This document shows, one piece after another, positions 36,894 through 50,300 of a stretch of 64,000 bases of DNA. Position 1 is the first letter of the stretch. The number at the start of each line of letters is the position of its first letter. The notes under the pieces are model-generated. The model did no database searches and was not told where the DNA came from. It saw nothing but the letters and a program-made list of their open reading frames with translations. The position numbers and the translations under genes are program-made. Source of the DNA: Chytridium lagenaria. Its lineage: Eukaryota; Chytridiomycota; Chytridiomycetes; Chytridiales; Chytridiaceae. The DNA is taken from contig JAHLKC010000042.1 in NCBI GenBank assembly GCA_025449115.1, positions 124,001 through 188,000 on the forward strand. Reading direction: 5' to 3'.

Positions 36894-38660
36894 AGCTTGC
36901 TCTCGGGCCCTTCTCTCTTCAAATGGAAACTCGCCGTTCTATGAAAATGTATATCTGGGGGTAGAGAAACTGGGAGAACGGGCGATGGAGGATCCGGGTG
37001 ATATAGGATGGTCTTTGTTACAAAAAAGGGCTGAGTTCTTTGCAAGTGTTCCAGCATTACCCAACCCAAATTCACGAAGTGCCTCTGATGGTAATAATCA
37101 AGAAAGATTTGCTCAACTTCATTAACCTTGCCCGTTTTGCATGCGTTTCTTTTAAAAAAAACGGGATTGCCAGAGTCAGTTATGTAACTTAATGACCTTG
37201 GTCGTGTCAATCTCGCATGCGATCATCTTTAATTTTGCAATTTCAGCCTTTATCTTCTGCCGCACGTCCGCGTTTTTTGCTAGTTTCAAAACTCATGTGG
37301 GCTGTCTGGAGAATCCACCGTTATTGCGGAAACGCATCCTCTCGTTTTTTTTTGTAACTCCTAATAAATGCAGCCACAAAGTCTCGGTATATTAAAAGAT
37401 GTTCGGGTTTCCTCGTCACCACAGGAAAATAAGTACAGAAAAAAGAGAGAGAGTGGCTGTTTTTTGGCTAATTAATTAAACAAAAATGGTGATCGTCTAA
37501 TCGCCTGCCTTTCGAAGGAAGCCTACCGAAACTCTGATATAGGCTGCTGCTGTGCCTACTCAGGGTATCCTCCATAATTGATGTCCATGATTGAATAGAG
37601 TTTCTCTCCCGATGCAATCAGTTTTCTGATAGATGTTCGCTTTATCATTTGTCTAAAACGTCCTTTTAAAACTTTTTTAAAAAACTGTCTAAAATGCAAT
37701 TACTTGCCTTCACAAAGAGGATCAGTGTTCTGACATCACTTTATTGGAAAAAAGGCGACACGATATACAAGAGCACATACATAAAAAGAGAGTCAAATGT
37801 GGATTAGTTGTTCGGGTTCTGATCCTGGAAATGAGATAATTAACGAAAATAAAGGAAACACCGACTGACGGCGTTTCGTTTTCCGTGTTTGGTGCTATTA
37901 TTTAGTATATAATACGTCGCCATTACTCAGACCCAATTCAACCTCATGCAAAAGACTTTGTTTACAGGCGTAGATTACGGGAAAGGAATTTCCGTTACTT
38001 GACCCATTGGCCTCTGCAGCAATTCCTTTCCGATAAAGTGGCGACGTCACTTACGAGCAGTTTTTTATAGAGATTTTTAGATATATTATGTATCTAAAGA
38101 GATTTCATAAGGTTTTCTAGTGTAACACACTCACATTTTCTTGTGGTCGCATCACGTGATGGAGAGGTATTCAAAAATAGATTTGTCGGCAAAATGCGGG
38201 TTAATTTATAATAGATGATAGATCATGTGAATATTGATGTCAGTCAGCAGCAACTCACTGCTTGCGGTAGCAAACCTAGTAACCTACATGCATGATATCT
38301 TGGATAGAGAAATGGAGCATTTTGATGATATTTCTCGCGAGTGTAAAATGAATATTACAGTAGTATTTAGATATGTTCTAGTTACTCCATTAATATTTAC
38401 GTATCGAATATTGCAGAATGCTTCTGTGTTGTTTAGGTTGGAAACTTGTAAAGTTGATATTCTGATCGAGAGGATGCTGTGCTGGAATATGCTTTTAGTA
38501 CTTACTTATATGTAAGATATTGTGGAATTATTGAGTCGTACAAGAGATATTCCCAACAGAGAAATATTACCAATTGTTTTTCAGTTTGACCTCAAACCCC
38601 AAAAAAGAAGAAAAACCTTTTCGTAATTCACCCATCAAACCTCAACCTCTATCCATCCAT
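36894..38660. other. Intergenic between divergent TmcB-like and acyl-CoA synthetase genes
   Basis: About 1.8 kb that must contain both promoters. AT-rich; a plus-strand 93-codon frame at 38234-38515 has no recognisable motif and is not called. Confidence 0.55.
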
Positions 38661-41600
38661 ATGCCGCAGCTCCTCAAGACTCATCACGAGGGTGTTCTCG
38701 CTCAAGGTGAGGGAGGATATTCTCTTTAACGACTCAAACGATCTTTGCGTATGGGATTATACCTCCTTCCGCTCGCCATCAAGTCGTCTAGCTCCATTGA
38801 CCTTGAATAGAGAGATGATGGTCACATGGGGTAACTGACTTTTTCGTTTGTTCATGTGTAGAGCCCACCTCCATTCACAAGCTTCCCGTTTACTCGGTGG
38901 AGTTGCCTGGAACCCGTCCTGAAGATGGATCCGAGACTGGTGAGTGTTGGGCCGCGTTTTTTGGACTTCCCGTTTTCCATGTAAAGTTGGGGTCATAATG
39001 GGTATTTTTTCGTGTGCATGCAAGTAAAGGGATGAGAGACCCAAGATGGTGGCTTGATCACTGGATTACTTAGATGCGGACTGTGCTTTAGTCAATGCGT
39101 TTATGTCTTTGCGTCTGACCTCATACTTCCTTACTTTGAGACTAAACCCCACGTGCTGTTACCAAACTAAACTCTGCTGCTAAATTACAATAAAGGTATC
39201 TATCGTACTGCGATTCACCCCGGAGATCTCCGTTCCGACTTTCCCCAAATCAAGACCATGTACGATGCATTCCAGAGTGGCAAGCGCATCTCTGGAAACC
39301 GTCCTTGTTTTGGACACCGTCCCACTACCAGGGACCCTGTAACTGGTGCCGTCAAGTCAGAAGGATACGTCTGGCAGACCTACAACCAGATTGCCGAGAG
39401 GAGGATTAACTTCGGATGTGGTTTGAACAAGATTAATCAGGACGCTGTGAAAGTGGACAAGTTTAACTTAGCTATTTATGCGGTGAGTTAAAGGCATCTT
39501 GGCTATTTGCTGCGAAAACAGACTATTTTAAATGATTGGTAGTTAAATGCGCTAGTTTAATGTGTTGGTGTTAGCTGAGATGTTGCCCGTCTTGAACTAT
39601 TATTGACGGTTTTCGGCTAATTTGCTCACGCTTATAATTCTTGAGTGCTTAGTGGATCTCATCACTGACTTAAAGCCGTTTATTTTGATTTCTTTTTTTT
39701 TAATGGGACAAAGGTCAACCGACCCGAGTGGATGATCGCCGACCTTGCCGCTCACTGCTTCAGCTGGACCACCGTCGCTTTGTACGACACTCTCGGCCCC
39801 GAAACCACCGAGTTCATTCTCAACCACGCCGATGTTCCCATCTGCGTTACCTCCATCGACAAGGTGATCAACTTGATCAAGCTTGCTCCTTCGATCCCTA
39901 CCCTTAAAGTTGTCATCTCTATGGATGTTGTGCCCCCCGTGTCTGCTGGATCTGCGGCTCCTTTCGACATTTTGAAGCAGTGGGCTGCTGAGAAGGGATT
40001 GGCGCTCTACAGCTTTGCTGAGGTTGAGGCTCTTGGAGAGAAGAACAGGGTGCCCCTTGTTTTGCCCAAGCCTGAGGATGCCTGCTGCATCTCTTACACC
40101 TCGGGTTAGTTTGAACATTAAGGTGTTTGTGAACATGACCTAACCTTGTATATTTTCTTGTGATTAAAGGAACCACCGGAAACCCCAAGGGAGCCATCTT
40201 GACCCACGGCAACATTGTATCTGTCCTCCGTGCCCAATTTGATCACGGAAACGACCAGAACCCCGATGATGTGCACATCTCTTACCTTCCCCTTGCCCAC
40301 GTTTACGAGCGTGTTGCCATGTCCGCCATGCTCTGCAACGGTAGCGCTGTTGGATTCTTCAGGGGAGATGGTGCGTTCAGTTTTTCCGCGACTCTTTTTT
40401 GACAACGAAATTGGGATATTGTCTTAATCTCCTTTTTCACTCAACAGTCTCCCTCCTCATTGAGGACATCGGTGTCCTTCGTCCCACCATCTTTGTCTCG
40501 GTTCCCCGTCTTCTCAACCGTATCTACGACCGTGTCATGGCTCAGGGCATGAACTCTGGCTCTGCTCTCAAGACTGCCATTTTCTCCCGTGCCCTCCAGG
40601 CCAAGTTGGCTCACCTTAAGGCCACTGGTTCTATTACCCACCCTCTCTGGGACGCTCTCGTGTTTAATAAGGTTAAGGCTGCTCTTGGTGGACGCGTCAG
40701 GATTGTTCTTTCTGGATCTGCGCCCATTTCGCCTGAAGTATTGCAGTTCTTGAGGGTTGCGTTCTGTACGCAGGTTGTGGAGGGTTATGGACAGACTGAG
40801 AGTACTGCTGGTTTGACCGTGTCGATTCAAAATGACTTTGACCCTTCGCATGTCGGATTTGCTGTCAGTTGGTGAGTTGATTTTTAATATATTTCCTTTT
40901 TCGAAGAATTTATTGTCGGATCTCATTTCATGTCATTAACAGTTTTCTTTTTGCCGCTTCCTTTATTAAAGCAATGAGATCAAGCTTGTTTCCCTTCCCG
41001 AAATGAGCTACCTTGCTACCGACAAGCCTCACCCTCGTGGTGAGATTTGGTGCCGTGGGCCAAACGTCTTTGCTGGATATTACAAGGACGAGGAGAAGAC
41101 CAAGGAGACTATCACCGAGGATGGATGGCTCAAGACGGGTGACGTCGGTGCCATTGACGAGAAGGGCAGGTTGAAGATTATTGACAGGAAGAAGAACATC
41201 TTCAAGGTGAGGTTTTTTAGATAGAACTGTTACATTCCGTATCTTTGTTACTAATGCGTGTCCTTCTCTCCCTTCAAAATATGCCTTTGCTTGTTATAGC
41301 TCGCTCAGGGAGAGTACATTGCTCCTGAGAAGGTTGAAGGCGTTTATGAAAAGGCCAGCCTCGTCGGTCAAATCTTTGTCCACGGTGACTCTCTCCAATC
41401 CGAGCTCGTCGCCATTGTCGTTCCTGAACAAGAGAACGCAATTGAAGTCGCCAAACGCCACAAGCTCATCCCGAGTCCACCGTTAACCCTGGGCCTGCTC
41501 TCCCCGGTGCTGAAGCCCTCCCCATCATCGTTGAGCTCTGCAAGAACAAGAAGTTTGCCGAATTGGTGTTGAAGGATATGGATGCGAAGGCTAAGAAGGC

Positions 41601-41879
41601 AAAGTTGAGGGGTTTCGAGTTTGTTAAGGCCATTCACCTTGAACCCGAGTTCTTCAGCGTGCAGAATGGGATGTTGACTCCCACTTTTAAGTTGAAGAGG
41701 AATGATGCGGCTGTGAGTACCTCATTTTTTTTTATCTTCTTTAAAGCGTATTGGCAAATATTAAATCATGTCTATCCCCCCGCCCCCCTTTTTTTTTTTA
41801 GAAATTATACCGTCCCGTCATTGATGAGCTTTACGCCGCTCTCGCGGCCGCCAAGCCCCCTGCTCCCGCCAAGCTCTAA
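38661..41879 (+). CDS. Long-chain acyl-CoA synthetase
   Basis: Activates fatty acids with ATP and CoA via an acyl-AMP. Nine exons: 38661-38706, 38862-38939, 39196-39482, 39714-40104, 40170-40370, 40448-40871, 40972-41206, 41300-41712, 41802-41879. All introns are GT-AG and phases agree. The product is 717 residues once one missing base is allowed for. Motifs: N-terminal [28 protein letters not shown] (P-loop AMP-binding signature, split by an intron after SG), [45 protein letters not shown] and the hinge IDRKKNIFK. No signal peptide or peroxisomal SKL/PKL-type end; the C-terminus is PPAPAKL. The frame breaks near 41468 (KLIP then ESTVNPG in another frame), where one base is missing. Confidence 0.95.
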
Positions 41880-43170
41880 ACCTTGCATCTTTTTTTGTCA
41901 AATACAAATTGATATTGTCCTTTTTTTTTGTTTGCTTTTTGGTCGTCCAGAACCCCATTCCCCCTTTCTTCGTTTTTGGTCAGTTTTCATTTTGTTTTCG
42001 TTTGTCTTTATGGGCTTGATGTTGACATGCCTTCCTACCCGACTGAGGATTATCCTGGTTTTGCTTTGTGAATTCTGATTCGTCTTTTTGTTTTTGTTTC
42101 TTTCTTTGCAGTGTCGTTTATGATGACGAAACTTGTCGTCCGTTTTGTTTGGTTGTTGTAAGGAATGTGTTGAAAAACGTGAACTTCAAATTATTCTTTT
42201 CTAGTCCAAAGTTTTGTTGTCCTCATACATTTCGGCTATTTTTCAAGTTAAAGGAACTTAAATGGATTCCCGGTCCGCTCACGTGTTTTATATGGTGTGG
42301 AATATTACACCGTCATGCGGGTTCTCAACGACTAATCCCAGTTTCCCAATTCTAATTGACTTTCGGAATTGATGCCAGCTGTTGGGACTGTGGGCAAACG
42401 GGTAATGGCTTTAATTTTGGGTTCTTTAAAGAGAGTTCAGACAAATGCGTGCTAGTGTTGCCAAGTTTTCGCCGTTAACGACGATTCAGGCTGTACATTT
42501 TTGAGGAGGTTGTGGACTTGAGCATAAAACATGCGGGACAGTTATACTAATTTTACAAGACTGCATTTTTGAGGTATAAGGCGCCCAATCAAAATCAGCT
42601 CATTTATATTTTCTAATAGGGCAAAATCCCCTCATTGAGAGAATTGAACCAATAGAAATAACATCTCAAATGGAATACTTTTGAATTTTGTTGAGTCACT
42701 TTTTAATTATTCAAAGTACTCAACATATTTCGCCTCATCATCGGTCACCTTCATCAGCGCCATTACCGAAAGTCTTTGGGTGAGTGAGTAGGTGTTAGTT
42801 CTCTCTCCTCTTGCTTGAACTAAAGACGGGTGCTGTGTGGTTGGAGAGCGTAGGATAAACGGATGGGATGGTTGGATGGTGTGGTGTGGGTGTGGGTGTG
42901 GGTATCGGTTTGGGTGGTAGTGTTGTTTGTTGGTGGATGTGGTGGTTCAAACTTCACACGCACACACACAACCAGCTTTATGTTTATAAGGATTTGACTT
43001 TCTATGGACTGGGTGGCAGACATTACTTTGTTTTCGATTTTATTTTCCTTAACATGCTTTTTGCCTAATCTCCATTTCCCGATTCCGTCCTCAGGTAACT
43101 TATAGCCACTCCGTCACGTTTACAACGTCCACAAGTTTCATAAACTCATACCCACACCAAAAACTTTGCC
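41880..43170. other. Intergenic downstream of acyl-CoA synthetase
   Basis: T-rich 3' flank to ~42300, then AT-rich sequence and a GTGTGGGTGTGG repeat near 42878-42910 followed by CACACACA at ~42957-42970. It should include the promoter of the copper transporter. No gene seen. Confidence 0.55.
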
Positions 43171-44624
43171 ATGTCACTCTCCTGCTACGACGACCCATCA
43201 CAATTGATATGCGAAGGATTTGAAATTCCCCTCCGGAATGCTACATTGTCCGTGACGAATCTGTGCAATGCGATGGACTGGATGCCAGGTTAGTTTAGCT
43301 TTTTCTTGATATCACAAGAGATTGTTTTGTATTGATTTGCTTACAGGATGTACGGTTCGGGATGCTTGTTATGAAGACTCAAGGCTGAATGCTACGGCTG
43401 AATTTTGTCATCCTGTTTCAGTGCTGGCGGATATTTGTTCGAGAGATATGCCGAGGATGAGAGGGTGTTCGTCTTACGGCAAGGTGGGTTTGGTTTCGCT
43501 TGGTTCATCTGGGTTTTTAAATGATTTGGAACTCGGGACCTAATTATGTTTTCTTTGATATTTCGCATACATCTTTGTTTGGAATTCGCAGCTGTGCAAA
43601 CAAGGTATGTGTTCTCAGTTCCGCCTTGTCAATAGCAACGTTCGTCTTTTTATGTTTTCTGAACAAGTGTTAATCGGTTTTTAAATTGGTAGGGAGCCGA
43701 GTTCGTCAATGCGCCGACCATCTTCCTCTCCCGTATATTCCCACCACGAAAGAGTCTTTGGAGCTTGTTCACTCAATCTGTGATGAAATGAATCATTCTG
43801 GTTGCGAGCTTTGCGTTGCCGGGAGTGCAAAACCTTGTGACTCGTTGACGGTATACTCAAACCTCTGTGTTATGATGCCAAGCATGCATCAGGTAAGGCA
43901 GTCCCGTCACTTTTCTGAGTCCTACCTGCATACACTTATCATGTCTAAACATTGACTATAGTGTACCAAGTTCCATAATATCTGTGCCGCCTCTCCGACA
44001 TTCCCGCTCTGCGGCTCCACCGCCCCCGGCCGTCTAGCGCCTCCCACCATGAAAATGTTCTTTCACTACGGCTACTCTGATTACCTTCTTTTCGAACCCC
44101 TCGTTCCTCGCACTCCCTTACAATACACCTTTGCCCTCATCTTTCTCTTCGTCTCTGCTCTCCTCTACGAAGCCCTCCTCCGATACCAACGCCGCATGGA
44201 ATCCAAATGGATTAATCTCAGCCACAGCGCCACCACCTCCTCCCAATCCCCTCCTGCCGTCACGGCGACACATCCCAACGCATCCACCCTCCTCGCAAGT
44301 GACGAATCCACCCCTCTCCTCAACCGTCCACAATGGTGGAATACCAAACCCGCAAAACCGTCCACGTGGACACCCCTGAAAATTCGGATGGCGAGAGCTG
44401 CTTTCCGGCTTGTAGGCGTCACCACGGCCTATGCCTTGATGTTGCTCGTGATGACGTTTAATGTTGGGTTTTTTGTAGCGGTTGTGTTGGGATTGACGGT
44501 GGGAACTTTTCTATTTGGACCGGAGCCGAATGTTGGGGGGAATGCGGCGCGAGTTGGGCAGAGAAGTGGCAATGAGAGTGGAAGGATTGAGGTTGAGGAG
44601 CCATCTTTAGAATGTTGCGGCTAA
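43171..44624 (+). CDS. Ctr-family high-affinity copper transporter with Cys/Met-rich ectodomain
   Basis: Trimeric Cu(I) importer. Exons 43171-43288, 43347-43483, 43592-43604 (a 13-nt microexon), 43693-43892 and 43962-44624 give 376 residues with consistent phases. The first ~170 residues contain about twenty Cys and four Met/Cys units (MDWMPGC, DMPRMRGC, EMNHSGC, MMPSMHQC), plausible Cu(I)-binding sites outside the membrane. MKMFFHYG then matches the Met motif before TM1 (TFALIFLFVSALLYEALL). A cytosolic loop of ~75 Ser/Thr/Pro-rich residues follows, then TM2 with MLLVM (the Ctr MxxxM) and TM3 with GLTVGTFLFG (GxxxG packing). The tail ends in CCG, a Cys pair typical of Ctr C-termini. No frame break. 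No N-terminal signal peptide; in this family TM1 can direct insertion. Confidence 0.93.
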
Positions 44625-44967
44625 TCCTTATGGTCACCCCTTTTTTTATTTTTTGTTGTATGGAGATGAGTTGTGCTTCATTTTGCCTTCTTTCTTCTCC
44701 TTGCTCTATTTTTAAATGTCATATCCCTGAAACTTTACCCGTGCTCCTGCAAAGATGCGGTTCTAAACTTATTCCCGAATCTTTTCTTGAAGCTCAGTGG
44801 CAACGAGAATTTTAAAAAAAAAAAGTATGTTAATTTACAGCCCATTCCCTCTTTTCTTTATATTTTCCTTCATTCCCTTTTTGCGGCATTAAAAACACAC
44901 CAACGATACTGTATGAGGAATCTTATTTTGATATACAACCAACGCATCAGCACAACACATCTTTTCT
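44625..44967. other. Intergenic between convergent copper transporter and MsrB genes
   Basis: 343-bp T- and A-rich stretch between two gene ends; terminator region of both. Nothing coding seen. Confidence 0.6.
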
Positions 44968-45578
44968 CTACAACCTTCCTTCCTCAGGAACCTTCACCCC
45001 CTCCCTCTCAAACTCCATCGCATTCCCATTCATGCAATAACGTAAGCCTGTCGGCTTAGGACCATCCGGAAACTTATGTCCCAAATGTCCGTGACATTTC
45101 GCGCACAACACCTCAACTCGATACCCAAACTTATAATCTCCGCGTTCTTTCACAGCCGTTGGGGTGATGGGTCGAAAGAAACTCGGCCAACCTGTGCCGC
45201 TCTCAAATTTCGTTGTAGAGCTTATAAAAAAAAAAAAAAAAAAAAAAGAAACCGTCAATGCACTAATATGGAAAGAGGTGGTACCTGAATAACGGATTGT
45301 TGCAGCCTTTGCATTTGTAGATGCCGTAGTAGTGGTTATTCCAGTTTCGTCCTGTGAATGCCATTTCGGTGCCGGCTTTTCGGAGAATGTTGAATTCGGA
45401 GGAAGTGAGGATCTTTTTTAGAATCATTAGACTGTGTCTGCGCCACTCCGTGTTTAAGAGATTTCTGCGAAATCGGACAAACAGGGAGGATGATGAGGAT
45501 ACCTACTTCTCTCCATTCTTGATCTGTCTTGAAGACTTCGGGTTCGCCGAGATCTTCTCTTGAAGAGGATGTGCCCAT
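44968..45578 (-). CDS. msrB: Peptide-methionine (R)-S-oxide reductase
   Basis: Reduces the R-epimer of methionine sulfoxide. Exons 45578-45507, 45412-45285 and 45220-44968 give 150 residues with matching phases. Motifs in order: [42 protein letters not shown] (first zinc CxxC), [29 protein letters not shown] (second CxxC), [14 protein letters not shown] with the catalytic Cys of the RYC motif. Ends VPEEGRL. No targeting peptide is evident, so a cytosolic location is likely. A poly-A run of about 22 near 45229-45247 lies in the second intron. Confidence 0.95.
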
Positions 45579-45874
45579 GGCTGATGAGTGATGGTGGTGA
45601 GGGGAGTTGGTTGAGCAGCGGAAAAATGAATTTGTCAGTGTTGATTCCGATCGAAGTATTTAAAACCAAAAGAGTATGGAATACTGCAGAAGCAGTACAT
45701 AACAATTCTATTATTCTTTTATCGATAAAAACAAACAATCGTGTCATCATTTTTCCTCCAGGCAACCTCCAAGTCGTCTTTCCCTTAAACCAAACTTTAT
45801 CCCCAGGCCAAAACATGAGAATAATGGCTCCCCACTCGTACTTGAAATGTTTGAAAGTAAAGACATGAGATCCT

Positions 45875-47077
45875 TTAGTAAACATCGTTGTAGAATTTGA
45901 CAAGAACAAGACTTCCACAGAAAAGAGCAAACGATGAGACAGCAAGGAAGATAGAAGAAAATTGGGTTCCCTATTATAGAAAAGGACAAACAATGAGCAT
46001 GGAAAAAATAAAATAAAAGATAGAGAAGCAGAGAAGGAAAAAACGTACCCTAAGCGATACTCTGCCAACATAAAGCAGTGCAGAATGTACAAGACCTGAC
46101 AATAACGCAATCATCGGGTCCGCACTGCTTAAAATGATAATACAGTTGGCAAGCGTGAACAAGGATTCAGCAATATGGTCGAAAAACGAGTGAATCGGGT
46201 TGATGGAAAGAGGGTCTGGCATGTTGATTTCTTGCATACGACGTTTAGCTTCAATTGCTTGAGGGTCGGTACGATCAGCGAGGGCAACCTGTTTAAAAGA
46301 ACATTAAAAATTAAGTTAATAAGCAAAATAGATACCTAGCGTGACGATAAAAGAAATATAAACAAAGGAGTACGCCTTAAAGCGCGAATAGCTTAAACTC
46401 ACCGAAGCAAACACTGAAAAATCCAGCAAAAGCCTCCAAAGATCCCCATCCAATCGCTAAACTAAACGCTCGTCCAATGCTGGCACCTCCGGGGTATAGA
46501 TATAAGAAAATGTAACGAACAAAAGCGTCCATGAAGCCCGTCCCTATTGCCATCACGCCGTGATAATCAAAGCCGGGATTCCTTGTTGCGAATCCCTGGA
46601 ATGGAAGGCGAAGTGTAAGAGCTGCGTACCACGCGACGCTACCCCACATACTATATAACGATTAGATGCGGGATAATATAAGGATGTTCTTTACATCATC
46701 GATAAATGAACTGTGTCCATCTTCCCTCCACTCATGAGCGTCCCGATGGGGATGATCAACGCTAAAGAGTACAGTGGTGAAATTTTGTACATGGAGTTCC
46801 GGATCTTGCCCACCTGAGCGGGATCAGGTCTGGAGGAATCGTATTTCCGGTTGTATTTCTGTCTATTGTTGGCTTGGAGTTGAGGATTCGTTTGCGGGTT
46901 CGTTCCAGCCTGTCTGGCCATAGTTTCTTAAGAATTTAAATATCGGGAAATAAGAGATGGGCATTCGGGTAGCGAGGAAATGAGAGGTAGTATTGAGAGC
47001 TTTTTTTGGACGTGCTAAGGGAAGCAGGGATAAGCTGGTGTTCTACCTTTCGCTTTGGCGATTTTTCCTCGAGCCAT
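45875..47077 (-). CDS. Multi-pass membrane protein, unknown function
   Basis: Main exon begins MARQAGTNPQTNPQLQ (Met at 46921). An upstream mini-exon at 47077-47047 (MARGKIAKAK) joins it in phase through a GTAGAA donor and a TTAAG acceptor, so I prefer that start. The N-terminus is basic and Asn/Gln-rich. Membrane helices follow: YSLALIIPIGTLMSGG, IMWGSVAWYAALTLRL, MDAFVRYIFLYLYPGG, FSLAIGWGSLEAFAGFF, ESLFTLANCIIILSS, SGLVHSALLYVG and a last one (SSIFLAVSSFALFCGSLVLV) ending FYNDVY at 45875. GATRNPGFDYHG-type loops face one side. Seven or so helices, about 310 residues, four or five introns; the junction near 46400 does not fit phase exactly and may hide an indel. I do not recognise the family. 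Confidence 0.65.
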
Positions 47078-47374
47078 CTTGAAGGAAGGGGGGTAAATGA
47101 ATGAGGTTTTCTGGGTGGTCACACCACGACGTACAAGGACTTTTACTACTGTAATTACTTTCGTGTGTGGTGAAAAAAGTACAAACGTTTAACTATGAGA
47201 AAAGTCGAACGTGTTCGAAAGGCAAAGAGAAAATTCGATCAAAAGCAATTCAAAACAATGTCCTTCTAACCCAATCGAACAACCTCACAGCTTGTCTATC
47301 CTTCGCTTTCCCAACGGTCTCCCCATCCTTCCTAATCTTTCGTCGTCCCGTACTGCTCCTCTGACTCTCATCCC
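47078..47374. other. Intergenic upstream of the unknown membrane protein gene
   Basis: About 300 bp between two minus-strand genes, holding the promoter of the 45875-47077 gene. No gene seen. Confidence 0.5.
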
Positions 47375-50300
47375 CTATGAACCCACTCCCCACGTTTCGC
47401 GAAAACGAATTGTATCCAGCGGTACCGTAGGCAGACGTTGGGCCAGCATAGCCACCGGCTTGAGGGCTTGGGGTGACAACGTGGTCGCCGGATATGGGAC
47501 GAGGAAACAGAGTGGTGAGTTGGGGACGTCAAGGGTGTCAAATTGAAGTTGGCCGATGTTGGGGAGGGCACCTAGAGGGAGAGGCTTGGGGCTGGCGCGT
47601 AGGGAGGAGACAAGGAAGGCGTATTCAAAGGCGAGATCCTAATTATATAAAGTATATAAAGAGCAATTTAGTGTCAATAGATCCCTTTAGATCATGACAA
47701 AATCAGGAGTGCTTAATATCATACTTCAAGGTACGAATACTGTCCAGAACTTCCACCATGTCCACCTTCATCTACTTTTAACAGCAACATCCTCGCCTCC
47801 TTCTCCGGATCTACTGATTCCGACGACCCGCTCTTCAACGCCTTTCTCTTTTCATGTCTCATCTTTGCGACAAGCTTCAGAGGCTCAAAGAACGCGACTC
47901 TTGGGTCGTTCATACCGCTCACCACTAGGAAGTGAGGGCTAAAGTATTGTAAGTACATAAAGTCAAATAAAATGGCTTAAGGCTGTCCTTACTATTCTTC
48001 GTTTGCTAAAAGCTCCCCACGGATATTAGTGTACGGACAATAGGTTTTCATGACTTGATAAATTTCCTCATCGTTCGGGTTACCCCATTCCTCACTTAAT
48101 ACTTCGTTAGGCCAACAGACCTTAAGATTTCAAATGAAAACTTACTACTCAAAACGCTGTCCAGGGAATACTCGAGTCAAACATCGTGTTAATCACCTTA
48201 TTATTTAGTATATTTGAAAACTCGTGTCACTCACATCGACAAATGGAACTTCCGTCAACGCAGCTCTAAAAAGATCCGGTCTCATATTGATAACAGCGCC
48301 AATGAGAAGTCCACCGGCGGATCGTCCATAAATGCCCAACCGACTCGGTGTAGTATACCCTAATCTCAAAATTAGTCAAAAGCTCACATACCGTTAACAA
48401 GCAGTACATACCTTCTTTACACAGGTACTCTGCCGCAGAGATAAAATCAAGGAACGTGTTCGGCTTTTTATGAAGCTTCCCTTCCTCATACCTTTCAAAT
48501 ACAATCAGTACGTTTCAATAACTTTTAATTCAGACCAAGCATTCCCCATGTCTGCCCCTCCACGCACATGGGCCGCAGCATATATAAACCCTCTATCTAA
48601 TAACGATATCCTGGATCCCGAGAACATGGGGCTCACACAAACTCCATAAGCTCCGTAAGCGTGAAGTAAAAGAGGATTCGGCTGCGGATTGGCCAAGTTG
48701 ACGCCGAGGAGATCACGGCGGTAAACCTGTGTATTCGGTTAAAAAAATATGAGGTAGAGGATGGGAACTTACGATGGAAATAGGAACGGTCGTTCCATCT
48801 ACTCCCGTTGCAAAGAGACGCTTGGAGACGTATAAGGAGGGATCATATGGGAGAATGCCTCCGACTTTTTCCTCATGCACCACCTAACAAAAATGCGTAA
48901 GACTTGATACATCACAGAGTACTCATACATTCATCGTTCTAGTCACCATATTATAATCCACGATTTGTTTCGGTTGTATAAACGAGGTATACGTAAACCT
49001 CAAAATTTCCGTATCAAACTGCACGCTCTTTGTCATATCCGCAATATCCTCATTCACAGACCCAGGTAACAAACTATATACCTGTCTCTGAGAATGAAAC
49101 GTAATGGTATGTTGTAAAGGCAGGGACGGATAAATCGACAATACGGACATTTTGGATACAGTTGGACCGCTCGAAAACAATGAGATGGTTTTTGCGCATT
49201 TGGAAATCTTCGATGAGAACAAAATCGCGGTGTTCTATCACGGTTTCACGTTTGTCGAGAAGGGATTCCCAAGTTTCAGTGGAGGTCGGAATGGGGATTC
49301 GGAAGAGGCAGTTGTTTTTGGAGTCTTCATTGGTAAGGATGTAGAAGTTGTCTTCGTGGGCTTCACACTACAGATCATTACAATCAAACATGTGGATAGG
49401 AAAAGCCGACAAACGAGAATCAGAATTGCAGGACTGGCCGAGAGAGAAAAGAATGAATGCTGATGCTTGTTACTTACGGTATACTGAATATGTTCTCGTC
49501 TGGGGAACAAAATTTCAGGCTCATTACAAGGCAAATTCGCAGGTATGTAACGAGTCTCCGAGGTTATCTGTGCAGACGAATTAAGGATAATCCATTTCCC
49601 GTTCGCACTTGTAGTGAGAGTAAGGAAGAACATCTCATCTTCCTCATGGTAAAGAACAACATCCTCGGACACATCGGTTCCCAGTTTATGGCGTTTGAAC
49701 TGGTGAGCTCGCTCACAATCATCGAGGAGAGTGTAAAAGACCTAAACGCAGATATAATTGTGATTACATACTGTAAGTCACGCAAAATGCATGCTTACAT
49801 ATGATCCGTCGGTGGAGAATTCCAAATCCTCGTATACTTTGTAAAAAAGTTAATAATCCCTGTGTTAGATGCGAAATACTAAGTATTAATATCACCTCCT
49901 TCAATCCTGTCAGGCAAAACCTCTTTGGTCTCAATGTCCATAAAATACGTTGTATTTCTCTCATTCCCCACAGAATCAATCCCATAAGCGATGAGCTTAC
50001 AATTTGGCGAATGCTTCAAAAAGCCGAGTTTGAAATACGTCGAATCCTCAAACAAATCCGATCGCGACATCTCATTCTCATCCAAATACGCATCTTCCCT
50101 TCCGGATGGATCTACACGACAATGAATTCGGTATTCTTCTCCTGGGGCTTTTTTGGAATAATATGTGTACCCGTCCTGGAGCGTCACTTTGGCGGTTTCT
50201 TCGTTCTCGTCCAAGCGGGAAACGAATTCTTTGTATAGAACTTTTTGGAGGGGGCGGGTATGAGACAGCATATCTTCAGAATATTTGTTCTCGCTATCAA

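Noticed and set aside
45454..45874. Extension of the unknown membrane protein frame into the MsrB region
   Set aside because: The exon joined in phase (GTQFSSIFLAV) ends with a stop at 45875; the longer frame overlaps MsrB exon 1.
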